A DNA stretch of 64,000 nucleotides from Phoronis australis (GCA_002633005.1 NMRA01000014.1:1398838-1462837), one strand, 5' to 3'. Positions 13,001-28,000 are shown, counted from the stretch's first letter. Notes: a model not told the origin generated them from the sequence alone. Translations and numbers: made by a program.

Positions 13001-16000
13001 ATTTCAGCTGACAGCCAACAGTGACAGTTCAACAGTTAAATACAACTATTTGGTGACCCCTGTATTTGCTGAAACGCTCTCACTATATCAAGTCTCCTAC
13101 TATGCTTACCCAACCATACGATTTGATGCCCTGGGATGTTCTTATCACAATTTTTCACGTAAGTTGCTTTATACCACAATATTAGCGTCGAATGGCAGAT
13201 ACAACCGTGTAATAACCCGGCATTTAGTTATCTCACTAGTGAGATAATAATTTGGCGGGAAACAGAGGCCGGATTCGAACCCGGACCTCAAGAGTTTCAA
13301 GTCGCCGACTTTACCACTATACCACTCAGCGACTGACGTCATCGAATGCAAAAATAGAATACTTAAATGAGCACGCGCAACAATCGCATGTTCAGCAAAG
13401 GGCATTGCACTGACATTTATACGCTATGAAAAATAAGACGCATAATTTCCGTAGAATGATGTTTTATTTCAGTGAAATTTTTCTCTCATGTTCTCTCACT
13501 TGAAAATCACCGATCTCCAATTTGAATGTGGGTATCGTGTCGTCGGGATCCTTTGACTTGAGCGTTATACTGCGGTTACCAGTCACTGTGGTAACCTACT
13601 TTAGCAGACGACATTTTCCCGGTTGAAGCTCAGCGTGATAAAATGTGTTGTAACCTATAATAGTTGATAAACCTTAATTTATAGATTCACTTTATTTCTT
13701 TGTTTAAATTTTCAGTTGATTTTGAGTAAAAGCATTATTTGACAAAAATAGCTCGACTTTTCTTAAAAGGTCGATCACGTTCTCCGACCCCAGGCCTCTG
13801 ACATAGAAAGTAGTTACAAAGCCGAGGCCAGTCGAGAAAGGTAGATCGATTCATTACTATGTTTCTCGTTCAGTATGTGGTATAAATAGATTATTACATG
13901 TTCTCAGTCATTATCCCCCTTATCTAGAGCCCTCATGGATTTTGGAGAATTGTCACCCTCGTGGCTGACGCCCCTCGGGCGATAATGATCCAAAATCCAC
14001 TCGGTTTCTAGATAACGGGTGACAACGACTTCGCCATGTAATAATCTATACTTATTTTAGCACAATAAGCTCTTCTGTGTTTTACATTTTACTTGACTAT
14101 AATTTGTAATGAAAACGCAGTCGGTCAACTTCAATATACAATTAGTGCACAACTGTAATGTAATATCGCTTGGCACTATAGTTACATGCCAGACATAATT
14201 GCAAAATATTCCATGTAAAGAAACAGTGACTGTCTCTTTTTGCTTGAAAGTCCTTCACCTGATGGCTCAGTACAAGACTGGACAATTTCTTGATTAATTG
14301 GTTGTGTCTGACCTCTGTTACACAGTTCAGGTCTCCATCAACAAACAAAAATATTAATTAAATCAGTTTTTGACCACAATAATATAAATAACAGGACGAT
14401 CGCCGCACAAATAAATAAGTTCATGTTCAATTCAAGGTTTTGTCTTTTCGTTAGACATCATCAGGATCATATTTACAACAATTTAGGACAACAAGTGCCA
14501 ACATACAGCTCAGGTAACATCCATAGAGTGAAGCAAGAGATACATAGAATATGGTCAGTAGCTGGTCATCACCATAGCTGCAGGGTCACAGAGCTCGGCA
14601 TGTTATTCAGAAAATCAGTGGCATGCTGGTTCTGAATGGCCAATGACTCTTTAATGTACTTGTAACCCCTTATTAGGTTCTATGCAGATAATTCTAACAG
14701 AGTTGGCTTGGTGATTGTAGCTAGTACAATGCCTATATATGTTACTTTTCTCTGAGGTGTGATGTTCTTTCAGTCTGCTGAATCCCGTCTTCGCTGTGCG
14801 TTTAACTGTCTCCTGTGATTGAACATGCTTGTGCTCCACAGTCAACTGACTTCCTTTAAGATTTAGTGACGCTTGCCACTTAGCAGATTTTCGAAGGTGT
14901 TACCACACTTTCTCCAAACTTCTGAGAGTTGACAAAAGTTATGGAGCATCATTTTGTTTTGTTATACTTTATGTCCATTGATTTGCCAAAACAGGGTTTA
15001 ATATCCTCTAAGAAAACTCGCAATACATTTATTTATTTTCCACAAGTTGTGCCACTACACTTGTTGTATTACAGGAAATAACGTTCTTAATAAACTGAGC
15101 TGAGACTGGTGTCTTCTTCGGCAATGTTTTCAGATTTTGAATACTATTGGGGCTGTTATGTGGAGTCTGCAGACAACAGTGCTAGAGTATACTCGGCCAA
15201 TCAGAAAACTGTTTCTACGGCAGCACAGTGCAGGGATTGGTGCAAGAGTCAGTCATTTGCTTACTCTGCAGTGCGCAATGGTATGATATCACTAGAAAGT
15301 AACCTAGTAGCAGATCAGACTTTTTGCCTTTTATAAAATTATTATTTTCAGTTACCTGTAAAAAGAGCTTCTCATTTATGGCAGTACATCAGTTCAAGTG
15401 CTTATATTGTTTTCATTTTCTGCCTGTTTAACAGCGAAGCGTATTCTCATTTCATGGATACATCAAATAATTTGGAGATCAGATAAGAAATACCTAGAAT
15501 CTAGGCATTGTCAACATTTCAAATATTCAGTCACTTGTCATCAGTACCACTGTCAGGATGAAAGTGTTGTCCCATCCGGTCATCTTAGGTAAGGCTGAAA
15601 AGCATAGTTATGATTCTGGACTCTCGTGGTGTAGTATTTTTTAGTTGCTCACTTTTTCAAACAAATCCACAGATAAGTAAAATTTTGCATGATATATTTT
15701 ACCTTTACTCATTGCTTGGGAGAAGGGTTTTTTTTCATCGCTTGGCCTTTGTGCGACTTTTCAGAAAAACATGACATCTGATATTGAAGAAGGTGGGAAA
15801 TTCCGTACTTTAGTCTTTGAGCGTAGGTCTCAAAATTAGTTGGGGTAATTGAGACCAGAACCAACTATGGTTTGTTTAGCCTTACTCAGTTGTGTTGACA
15901 CTACCCACAAGGACATGATTACATAACTAGTCACTGGCTGTTGCTGTGACAACACTACCCACAATGACATGATTACATAACTAGTCACTGGCTGTTGCCA

Positions 16001-19000
16001 TAACAACACTACCCACAATGATATGATTACATGACTAGTCACTTGCTGTTGCTATAGCAACACTACCCACAATAACTGATGATGTGACTAGTCAGTGGAT
16101 GTTTTATTGCTTACATTGTGGTAGTATTCGTTGTTTCAGGGGATGTGTGTGGCTGTACCAATAGTTATGGTACATATGGTAAAGTGAATGACAGCAAGTG
16201 TAGTCTGCCTTGTCCCGGGGACTCTAGTAACTGTGGTGGCACTAACTATGTCGCCATCTATAGGACTTGGGGTGAGTTAGAGTCTCAGGCTTTCAGTATC
16301 CTGGGGTCATGAAGTAATTTATTGAGTTTCCCAAGCTTCAAATCCTTGTACACTCTTGTTAATATGAAATGTGAATGAGAAAGAGGAATTTAGGGTTCAC
16401 ATAGTTAAATAGTAATCCCAAAATACCAAAGCCCCAAAATCTTGTGTGAAATTATAAATTCTAATTATTTTGGAAAAAACAAAAATTTTATTGCAGACTG
16501 ACTATTTTGGTTAAAAGCTTGGAAAAATATCATCCATAAGCTAAAGTTTGTTTTATTTGAAGAAATTAATTTATATGGATTTATGTATAGGAGATTATAA
16601 CTTTTCGTGGATTTGTTTTATTTGTTTTGGTCACCAAGTACCTTAACTTAATACACCCTTATTAACCAAAACCATCAATCATTAGATGGAACTACAAGCT
16701 GCAGTGCAATTCATTGTTTCATTCCAGAAACTGTCTGCCCTGCGGTACCTGATGTTCCTTTTGCAACATTTGATAACCGCAACCGAACGTATGGCTCAGT
16801 GGTTAACTATGAGTGTGTATTTGCTTACAAACCTGTGACATCAATGACAATGATGTGTAATCAACTGGCCATGTGGCAGACTGTACCCTCTGCCTGTGTA
16901 GGTGAGTTTGTTGTTCTAATCATAAGGTGGTGCTGAATACAATGCCAACATCTCAAAGACCCACTCGGCGCTAAATGGGTCAAGGCAAAATTGCACAGTA
17001 GCATAAATCGCATTAGCTGCATTGAATCTTCATTTTGTAGCAGTCATAACTCGTAGCATTTAAAACACATAACAGAGGGTTTTCATGGGACATTATATGT
17101 TTGAGTAAAACCAGGTCCTTTTAATGTTGAGTTACAATGTTGGACTACAGATAAGTACTATGTCGGTTGTGGCTGTGACCCCTTCACAAATTATGGTCAA
17201 GTTTAATTGTGACTGTCTCTGATCTGAATCAATTACTTGTAGGACAGGTTTTGAGTTTTTTGTTATCCTGCACCTATTTAATTTACTATGTGTGTACTTG
17301 TAATTTTTATATACATACACATGCGCACAAGCTTCTATGTATAATTGATATGGACTATTGAAGGAAAAGTCGCAGATCAAATACACATTTTGTTAACAGT
17401 CGTGCGATTGTGAGCTTTTTGGTGCTGACCCCAGAGAAAGAAGTTTATCAAAATCACTGGTAATCAATAAATGTTTTTACTTAGTGCAATGCAAATATGA
17501 ACCAAATGAATGCCTAGTGTAGCACCGGAAGAGACTTTGCTAGCTATTATCAGCAATTAATTTACTTTAATTTTCAATTCCAAAGTCTCAAAAAGTGTGA
17601 CCAACCTATGGACAAAAGTGCAGTGCAGTTCTCACCACAAAATGAATTTTGCCCTTAAACAGTACAAAAATAGCCTCCGCAAGTTGATAATTTGATTAAG
17701 ACCCATGATATTTCTCTTCTGCCTCAATGGCTGATGTTATCCAAACTTCATTTTACAGAAAAGAGATGTGGCTCACCACCCTCTGTTGGCCATGCTAGCA
17801 GTACTAATTCAGATGATGTCTTCAACAGTACAGCTGTGTACTCCTGTCGTCTGGGCTATAAATTCCCAGACAACACCTACAGGAAGAATGTGACATGTAA
17901 GATTAATGAACAGTGGGAAACTGTGCCGTCATGCATAGGTGAGCTTGCTTATAATTATAACTGGAGTCATGAGTTCTCCCCCATTTTAGCAGGCTGACAT
18001 CAATTTGGAATCTTTGATGATTGACTGGAGTCAAGAGTTCACAATAGTTCAACAGGCTGCTATCAGTTCAAACTCTTTAATAGTTTGTAGGCTGTATGAA
18101 TTCAAACTGGTTAATCTCGATAATTTACTTTTCTGGGAGCTTGTGTTGTCGTGGGAGATTTGTATCCTACAAGAAACATGTAAATATTCTACTAGACAAT
18201 TCGACATGAATCACTTGATGTTGTCTAAACTTATCAACTTAATCATATGTGTTACTTTTTAGAATTGGAATGCCCAGAGCCAGAGATACTTAACAATGCT
18301 TCATTCTCCTATGGAAATAAGAAATACAGCTCGACTACTGTCTATACATGTGATGCAGGCTATGAGGTGAATGGAACCACTGCCACCCAGCAAACAATAT
18401 CATGTGACAACCGAGAAGAGTGGACAAATTTACCTCTCAAGCAGTGTATAAGTAAGGCCGACTTTCCTGTACGCAACCTTTCAATCAAGTCGAAAAGATG
18501 ATGATTTCTATATTTTGCTAATTTTGTTTCATTGTGAATCAAAAGAAATTATTAATGAGCAATATGAATCATAATCATGAGATTTTTTGGTCAGACACTC
18601 AGTCTTTCAGTTTGTCTGTCCAATGGTCTGTCTGCCATTCAGTCAATGTATTAATATAGGTCAACAACAGGTGATGTTTACCTCACAAAGTCCTTAAGTG
18701 CTGGGAGAACAAGGAATGTGTATGCAATTTCTGTTTTTCAAAAGGGGCACTTTGGCTGCATAAATGGATTACTGTTTTGGTCTTCTTTTGCAATGACCAC
18801 ATTCAAAAGCAATGTTATACCAGGTGGATTGTGTTCAACTGACTTATTGATCTGGCTTGTGTTGTCAGAGAATGAACAGTTAGTCAGTGACTGTTTCTGC
18901 CCTTGCAGTAGTCTCCTGTGGTCCAATATCTGTTGGGAATGCCATTGCCAGTACCAACGAGACACTGTATCAAACAGTAGTCACCTTTACATGTAAAGAT

Positions 19001-22000
19001 GGGTTCAAGTATGGACATGGAGTGGTGGCTAATGACATGAAGTCACAGTGTCAGTCTAATAAAACATGGAGCAGGCAACCTCAGAGTTGTCAAGGTAAGA
19101 TATAGTTCTAGCGTGAGTGCCATTTTGGGCTTGAAGAGGATAACATGTCCACATATTGGCTTACAATTTTCCCATAGTTGTACACCATGGATGTCTCTCA
19201 CACACAATAGACCTTTTGAATTGACAGGCAAGGTCAGTGGAACCAGGGTGGAGTTCAGTAATGCTATGACCTCGCTGAAAAGTGAGACTTTAATGTTAGC
19301 TATTATCAGGAAAATATACTTTTTTCAATTCCAAAGTCTCAAAAAGTGTATTAACGACCTGAACACAAAAGTGCAGTTTTCACATCTGTATATGGATACA
19401 CAAAATGAATTTTGTCCTCTAACACTACCAAAACAGCCCCACATTTTGAGCATCTGATTTGTCACTCTCCATAGTTCTCTACTGCCACAGTGTCATATGT
19501 AATCCAAACTTATTTTACAGAAAAGAGATGTGGCTCACCGCCCTCTGTTGGCCATGCTAGCAGCACTAATTTAGACGATGTAGTTAATAGTACAGCTGTA
19601 TATGCCTGTCATCTGGGCCATAAATTCCCAGACAACACCTACAGGAAAAATGTGACGTGTAAGAGTGATGAACAGTGGGAAGCTGTGTCGTCATGCATAG
19701 GTGAGTGTGCTTAATTGACTGGAGTCATGAGTTCTCATCCATTCCATCAGGCTGACATCAGTTCAAACTCTTTGATAATTGACTGGGGGGAGTCAAGATT
19801 TCACACCCAGTTCAATAGGCTGACATCAGTTCAAACTTTTTGACAATTTGTAAACTGTATAAATTCAACTTGATTAATGTTGAGGATTTTTTTCTGGGTG
19901 CCTGTGTTGTCATTGGGAGATGTGTATCCTTCAGGTGTCATGTTTAGTATTCTACTAGTTTGATGTGAATCATTTGATGTTGTCTGAACTGATCAACTTA
20001 GTCACAAGTGTTACTTTTTAGAATTGGAATGCCCAGAGCCAGAGATACTTAACAATGCTTCATTCTCCTATGGAAACAAGAAATTCAACTCGACAGCTGT
20101 CTATACATGTGATGCAGGCTATGAGGTGAATGGAACCACTGCCACCCAGCAAACAATATCATGTGACAGCCAAGAAGAGTGGACAAATTTACCTCTCAAG
20201 CAGTGTATAAGTAAGGCTGGCTTTCCTGCACGCAACATTTCAATCACGTCAAAAAGAGGATTACTTCCATATTTTGCTATAAACTTTGTTTTATTGTAAA
20301 TTAAAAGAAATTATTAATAAACAGTATTATGAACATTTTGCCTGTCAGATGGTCGTTCTGCCATTCGGTCACATATTAAAGCTCTGATCAACAACAGGTA
20401 ATGTATACTTGACAATTTCCATAAGCGTTGGACAAATAAGGAATGTCTAATAGTATGCAATCTCTGTTTTTCACAAAGGGAGTTTTGCATACTATAGGTG
20501 GATTACTGTTTTGGTCTTCTTTTCTAATGACCACATTCTGTAGCAATGTTATACCAGGTGGATTGGGTTCGACTGGCCTATTGATGTGACTAGTGTTGTC
20601 AGAGAATGAACAGTTAATCAGTGATCGTTTCTGTACTTGCAGAAGTATCCTGTGGTCCAATATCTGTTGGGAATGCCATTGCCAGTACCAACGAGACACT
20701 GTATCAAACAGTAGTCACCTTTACATGTAAAGATGGGTTCAAGTATGGACAAGGAGTGGTGGCTAATGACATGAAGTCACAGTGTCAGTCTAATAAAACA
20801 TGGAGCAGGCAACCTCAGAGTTGTCAAGGTAAGATATAGTTCTAGCGTGAGTGCCATTTTGGGCTTGAAGAGGATAACATGACTGTGCACATATTGGCTT
20901 AGAATTTTTCCCATAGTTGTACACCATGGATGTCTCTCACACACAAGAGACCTTTTGAAATATGGACAGGCAAGGTCAGTGGAACCAGGGTGGAGTTCAG
21001 TAATGCTAGGACTGTGCAAAAAATCAAGACTTCGCGAGATTACGTGAGATATTGCTGTGTATTTTAAATGTCGAGAACACGTGCTTTTGGCCAGATTTAA
21101 GCGAGGTCCTAGCGTAGGCCGTGGCATTACTGAACTCTACCCAGTTCTTTGTTAACTCTGCTCTTAGTCATACAACTGTGCCAGTTGGACTGTGTAACTA
21201 AACACACCTTAGCAATTGGGTTTAGTCCTGGCTCAGAAGATAATTGTTTGATCACTCCCTATAGAGAAAATTTTCAGTTTTCTCATTATTGTGCACCCAC
21301 ATATACGTAATGTAAGTTCATATTGATGTCATCCCTGTCTGTGCATTGGCCGTCTGCCATCTGCCGCTGCATCTCCTAGTAAACGCTCGCAGAATCTTCA
21401 TAAAATTGAGCTACCAAGAAAACACTTGCTCGATTTTTATGAAATTTGGCAGATGTGTTCTTAAGAAGATGGCACTGTTAGTTCTTGCCGAGTCAACTGC
21501 TGCACCTCCTGATAATTACTAAATGGTGTCTTTTTTGGCATTGGTTTGATTATTTGTTCTAAAATTTGAAGCGTGTGTTCCAGTTGACGAGAGCATTTGT
21601 GGTTCTGAGTTTTGGGTGGAACTGAGTATTGCCATGCCCTCTAATGGCAGTTTTGTTTTTTAACCCTGCGTCAGATTGGCATGAAATATGCAAGATATGT
21701 CCCAATAGATGAGGAGGACTGATTTTCAGGCAATTCTGGATCGTTATGTCTCCTTGTGGCGATACTAGTTGTTTGCACCTGTCTCGGTATCTACCAAGTT
21801 GGGTGGAAGATCATTGTGAAATTTAAGAGATGTTGTATTAAATGTTAAGAGCATGGCTTACAAGGGATTGCCACAAGGTTTGGTGTTTTTGTTTGCAAAA
21901 AAGAGTACAGCTTCCTTTGAGTTACGTATGGAACTAACTACTGGTTTGCCCCTTGCGTCTACCAGTCTGCAACTAGTCTTTGGTGGATCTTCGTGACATT

Positions 22001-25000
22001 TGATACCTGCATTTGTGTAAAGATGTGAGCTCCAGTCCAGTATAATTGCACTAGTTCCGTTCTGTGAGCCCTTTTGCCGTTTTTTGGGGGCCTGTTTTTT
22101 GCATCCATCTTTATTTCTTTCAAACAATTGAAGAATCATTCATAATTTGATGCAGGTGTTCTGACGAAACTCCCCTGATTGATGAAGATTTTTAGGCTGT
22201 TTTGATTATAGTTGCACTCACAGCTACAATTTGTGTTTTGCATTTGTCTTGATATCTACCAAATTTGATGGAGGATCTTCAAATGAAGCTTGTGTGGCAA
22301 TTTTACGTTTAGTTCTCACATTTGTTAACTGCCTTCCATCAACCAGACCCCTTAAAGAATCATGGTGTACGGTGGGCATGGCTGCCACTAATTATTGTAT
22401 GGATTCGACTTCTACAGCGCCCCCTGTGGTAATTTCAGTTTTTTCACTGTTGTATCTTAATGTCTACAAACATTGTATTCGCCAATTTTTGGATGAGTAG
22501 CACCCAATTATAAATTGACTAAGTGCTCATTCTGGTGTGTGGAAATGTTTGAAAAAGTGTGAAACATAAACAATGTGGCACTTTATCTTAGACCTCGCAT
22601 ATGTTTTGTCAACTATTTGATGCCAGTTACACATGGTGAGGAATCATGTTTGGTCACTTGTTAGTGAGCGATTTTATTGCACCTCTAGATCTTTAATTTT
22701 TGGTCATCAAACCGTCCTTTTGTTCACAGTTAGTGTTATGTCACCCAAGTTTTCATCTTAACGTTGTTGTTCCCCTGCATAAGCTAGCTGCACCTCCAGC
22801 ACATGTTCATTCACTGACACTTCAAATGCTCTTCATTTATCTTATGGTGTCAATCATGTTTTCAGCTAAACACTGTGGTGCCCTGCCATCTGTTGGTCAA
22901 GCTTCCAGCTCACACTCTTCAGACAGTTACCTCAGTATAGCTGTATACACATGTGATGATGGTTATAAGTTCTCAGACAATACATTCACCAAGAACTCAT
23001 CATGTCAGGCTAATGAACAGTGGGAGACTATACAAGCCTGTGTCGGTAGGTTGACTTCTGTCAGGATAGTGAGCTGTGGGCCAGTGTGGGTAGGTCTTGT
23101 ATCGGGCTATATGGAATTGGAGATTATCCAAGTGTGTACATGGGAAGGTTGGCTTGTATCGGGCTTATGAATTGTCGGAGATAATTCAAGCATGATGTAG
23201 GTAATATGTTGACTTGCCAGGCTAGTAAACACAGGGATATGTGTGAGGGTAGGTTGACTTGAATGGGTAAGGCTATTGAATTGTGGGAGGTTATCTAAGC
23301 ATGAGGAACCCAGTGCACTGATGATCAACCAAAGGTTGAAGTTTACTAAATGCAAACACAATAGCTCATATTGAATTCAGTCCTGCTTGGGCTGCATGGT
23401 CACATGTGTATGACACCTCATAATGTCATGATTAAACAAAGTGCCAAGCCTTTATTATGAGTAGGCTGAATCACAATATGGAGTAGAAAATAGACCCTGT
23501 GTTGAGAGCTGTTGTTGTAAAAAGTACTAAAATATTTTTCTGAAATAGCCTCTGAAATTGACAGGGTGCGCAACCCCAGTCTCAGACGACTGTTAAGCAA
23601 CTGCAGTAGAAGCTGATTAGTTGAGTGCTTCCTTTAAGGGGAAAATTAAGATCTGATGACAGGTAAACTATTCCAAGTTGTTGTTGAGGATATGGGAAAC
23701 CTGGTTAAATGTCTTTCCAGTCATTTTTGCTCTAGTAAACCTTACTATTAGAGATGAACATGTCATCCTGCACTGACCAACGACCATATGCCCGGAACAT
23801 TTAATGTTAAGACTCATTAGTTTCTGAACAAATTGATATTTTATTAATTCTATTTCTGACTCATGATTGCAGAGATAGAATGCGCTGATCCTGTATTACT
23901 GGCCACTGCCAACCTGACTGTGACCAAGAAGGAGTTCAACTCTACTGCTCAGTATATGTGTCTGCCAGGCTTCGAGTTGACAGGCACTGGTGACACTATA
24001 CAGACAGTGACGTGTAACAAGTACCAGCAGTGGGCACCTACTGTAGTCAACTGTTCTCGTGAGCATTCAACTTTTATGGTTTGCTTATAGCAATACGCAT
24101 ATCTATTACCTCTTATATGAGATCATGTTTTAATGCTTTGTGTGTCTGACTAGTAATTTTTATTGCGTTTTCATTTAAATTTATCCAGGTGAGGTTTCCT
24201 GTTTATCTGCTACAAACTGTTTCCTGTTTACTGTGTGTTAAGTAACAAAGGAACGTCGTACCAAAGTAACAAACCAATGTCACATTGAAACTATGGTGGG
24301 CTCACAATTTGTGGCAGTTCAAGTAAACTGGACTTGTTTATTAAACAATTCCAGTTTACTTGAAACTGCCTTTTTTATATATTTGTTTATTTTGTGCTTT
24401 CAGGTATATCATGCGGAAGTATCTCAGTGGCACACGCCACAGCCAGCACCAGTGAGACATCCTTTGAGACAGTGGTCAGTTTCACATGTGTGACGGGGTA
24501 TGAATACCAGGCTGGAGAGGACTCTAACTCCATGAAGGCCACTTGTAACCATGATAAAGTATGGAGCAAGCAACCTAAAGCCTGCGAACGTAAGAAGAGC
24601 GGCTGAGTTACAGCTGTACATCTCAGCTTCTGTCTTGTAGCAACTGAGCTGCAGAGCTGTGCATTGCAGCTTCTGTCTAGTTGTAGCAACTGAGCTGTTG
24701 AGCTGCACGTTGCAGATTCTGTCTTGTAGCAACTGACCTACAGAGCTGTACATTGCAGCTTCTGTCTAGTTGTAGCAACTGAGCTACAGAGCTGTACATT
24801 GCTGCAGCTTCTGTCTTGTTGTAGCAACTGAGCTATAGAGTTGTATATTGCAGCTTCTGTCTAGTTATAGTAACTGACCTACAGAGCTGTACATTGCAGC
24901 TTCTGTCTTGTAGCAAATGAGCTACAGAGCTGTTGCAGCGTCTGTCTAGTTGTAGCAACTGAGCTGTAGAGCTGTACATTGCAGCTTCTGTCTTGTTGTT

Positions 25001-28000
25001 GGCAAGACATCTGAGGTGTGTTTGTGTGGTTAATACCTGCATAGTTTAAACTTAGAAACATGAAATTTGGGGTGTTATTCCAAGCATAGGTGTATAAACA
25101 GGTTATTGAAAAGTGGGAATGGAGATTGACCTGAATGACCAGTTTAAGGAAATGCCCTACACCATGTAGTCAAAGGAAATATCAACAGAATAATTATTGC
25201 AAGGTTGTTCATTAATCACGGATTAGTAAAATTTCAATTGCTTGGAGAACTGAAATCCTCTGTTTGCGAGAATTCACTTAGACATGAGGAACTAATATAG
25301 AAGTAGTACCAGACTAAGGTTTTTCAGAGCCTCTTGCAAATGTCTGGGCGACTGGTAATTTGAGCTTCCAGTTGCCGTGTCACAATTCCCCGTCACAATT
25401 TTCACTCCTTTGGACGAATGGTAATAAATGAAGTACATTTACGTGGGTCTACTTGTGTGATGTCATGATTCACCGCTGCGATGTCTTAATTTGCCTCTGT
25501 GACATCATAAATTGCCTCTTGGATGACATGTCTTGGTTCTGTGATGTCAATTCCACTGAGGATTTCCAGACTACACTGTGACTGTTAACATGTCATGTAT
25601 TCTACATCTTAGGTGTACTCTGTGGTTCTCCGTCATCTGTGGCTAATGCCACTCTGCAGTATTCTGGAGACAGGTATGGAGACAATGGCACTTACACCTG
25701 TATCACTGGTCACTACCTTCCAGACAGTTCGACGTCTCAGGACATAGTCTGTCAGGCAGACAAGAGTTGGTCTCCTGCACAAGCTTGTCAGCGTGAGTAT
25801 TTCTGAGTTGGACATTTGTAAATTGTGGCTAATTGGTTTCACCAGATGCCTCTATCTATGTATGCTTTGTTGATTGGAATGACAAATGCATATTTTTACC
25901 CGCTGGTTTCCAGGGGAATAACTGAAGGAAATCTCCATCAAACCTTCAGCCTATAAAGCTGTGTATACATCGCAAGACCCTAAGGAATTCTGCTGAAATC
26001 TGTACAGGGCAGACGCTTTATTTTTTTGAAAACTCACGTAGCCCTACTTGAATCAAGCTGAAATTGCAAACTTTAAACTGGAATTGATAAACAAAATTAG
26101 GTTAGCTGTGGTGAAGGTTTCTGTTGAAGCAATGGTGAACTGCATTCTTCTGTACAGTCACTCTTTCATCAATGCTAACTTGACATATCAAAAAGCAAAA
26201 GTGAAAGGTTTTATCTTAAAATGTAAACCAAAACAGTGGTTTTTAAAGATGGTTTTGTCCGGACTTTTTAACAGAGAGCTGAGGATTCTTTGAGGAGATG
26301 TAAATTTGGACCCAGGGACGTGTGCTCTGGGAAATTCAATTCAACTTTTTATTTTTTCGATATAGTTCATCAGTGTCATCATTTCCATTGTGATTACTTT
26401 GATATGAATTGTCTGTTTCTCAGCTGTGTCTTGTGGAATGCCATCTGTGCTGCCTAATGCTACCATGTCTTTAAATGGGGTTCACTTCAATGACTCGGTG
26501 ACGTTTACGTGTAACCATGGTTATGAAGTGGTGGGTGGAGCTACAGTGCAGGATGTGTCATGCAATGCTACAGGCCATTGGGAACCGGATACTGAAAACT
26601 GTCAAAGTGAGATTTCATCTAAAAAATTGTTAAAAATAGTCTCTTAGTTTATTTGGCAGATAGTATGTGTGTATTTTTCAACTCTACAAATTACAGTAGT
26701 ATTTGTGACAAATTCTTCACAAAAACTGAAGATAGAAGGTTTGTTCTCAAGCTTGCTTTTTTGATTATTAAATATTAATAATTATGGTTTTGCACTTTGA
26801 ATGATCTGTTATGAGTAAATTTTTGTCTGTATGAAAATTGTCATGAATTTCAATTATCAAAGGTACTAGTGGATGCTGCAAACTACTGTTTGACTGTATG
26901 CCTCTGTGCTCTTCAGGAGTATCCTGTGGTGCCCTGCCCTCTATTGCCCTTGGTTACCCTACAGCCAATCACAGCTTGTTTGGTGATGTGGTGCAGTATG
27001 AGTGCGGAGTGGGCTGTGAATACCAGGCCAACGTGACAGAGCATGACATGTCAATCACATGTCTGGGTAATAAGACATGGAACAAACAACCTCGAGACTG
27101 TGTTTGTAAGTAGGAACCTAACTTGTAACCATACATTTGTAGTGCTCTCTCAGAACTGTTTAATGAACACAATCATTTATTCTTCACGGCATGCACACAA
27201 TCACGCAGAAACTGTTCTAGCTGATGTCACAGACTTTGTCACATGATTTAGTCTCGCCTGTACATTTGGTGAATCTCGTCCTTTCAGTTAAACGCTGCGG
27301 CCGTCCTCCTGCTGTCTCCAACACTAGCGCCATCTACAATAGTGATGAGTACCTTCAGTCTGCCATGTACACGTGTGATGTGGGTCATCTTTTGCCTGGA
27401 AACAAAACTACAACCAATTCGACTTGCAGGTCTAATGCCACCTGGTCCCCCATCAGTCCATGTGAACGTATGACTCGTTATTTCATCTTTCACAATCTTA
27501 TAGACACTATACCTATACTGGCCAATAGTTTTGCAGGACTTCATTGTTCGGTGAATAAATTTATTGTCTACAGTAGGTTAGGCTCTGTGTAGGATGTACA
27601 AGGATTGTCCTTGGAGTCTCTTACATATCTGCTATATTCTTATGCTGGATCACGTTATCCTAACTTCCTTAGAGAGGTTGATAAATAGTTGGTAGACAAC
27701 ATTGTTATGAGTGGCTGTGGGGAGACTAGTGTGCTTGTCTTCCTTTTGTAGCGGTGCGATGTCCTGAGCCACAACAACTCAACAACTCTGTCAATGAGGT
27801 GGGCGGGGTCTATTTCAACCAGAGTGTCACTGCAGTGTGCCTACCAGGTTATATGGTCAGCCTCAACTCAACCAACATGACACGGGGTACAGCTGGAAAT
27901 GGTCAGACTAGAGTCTGCAGTCAGGATGGCCAGTGGCCACTGTTTGATCATCGTTGCGTGGGTGAGTCATTACATGTGATCATGCATGCCTGAGGATAGA

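Larger units (their letters stand above)
17530..21010 (+). repeat. Tandem segmental duplication of three sushi exons (about 1.75 kb unit)
   Basis: Exons 14-16 and 17-19, with their introns, form two copies: about 17.53-19.28 and 19.28-21.01 kb. Exon offsets are 1762, 1759 and 1734 bp. Intron words such as 'ggtggagttcagtaatgcta' and 'caattccaaagtctcaaaaa' recur at matching places. The copies are not identical, so this need not be an assembly error. Confidence 0.92.

Noticed and set aside
13265-13334. Functional tRNA gene
   Set aside because: The B box is perfect, but the acceptor stem does not pair and the anticodon arm is irregular. A SINE head fits better.
13574-13600. Perfect small hairpin 'ggttacca...tggtaacc'
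   Set aside because: An 8-bp stem is expected by chance at this scale, and no associated feature was seen.
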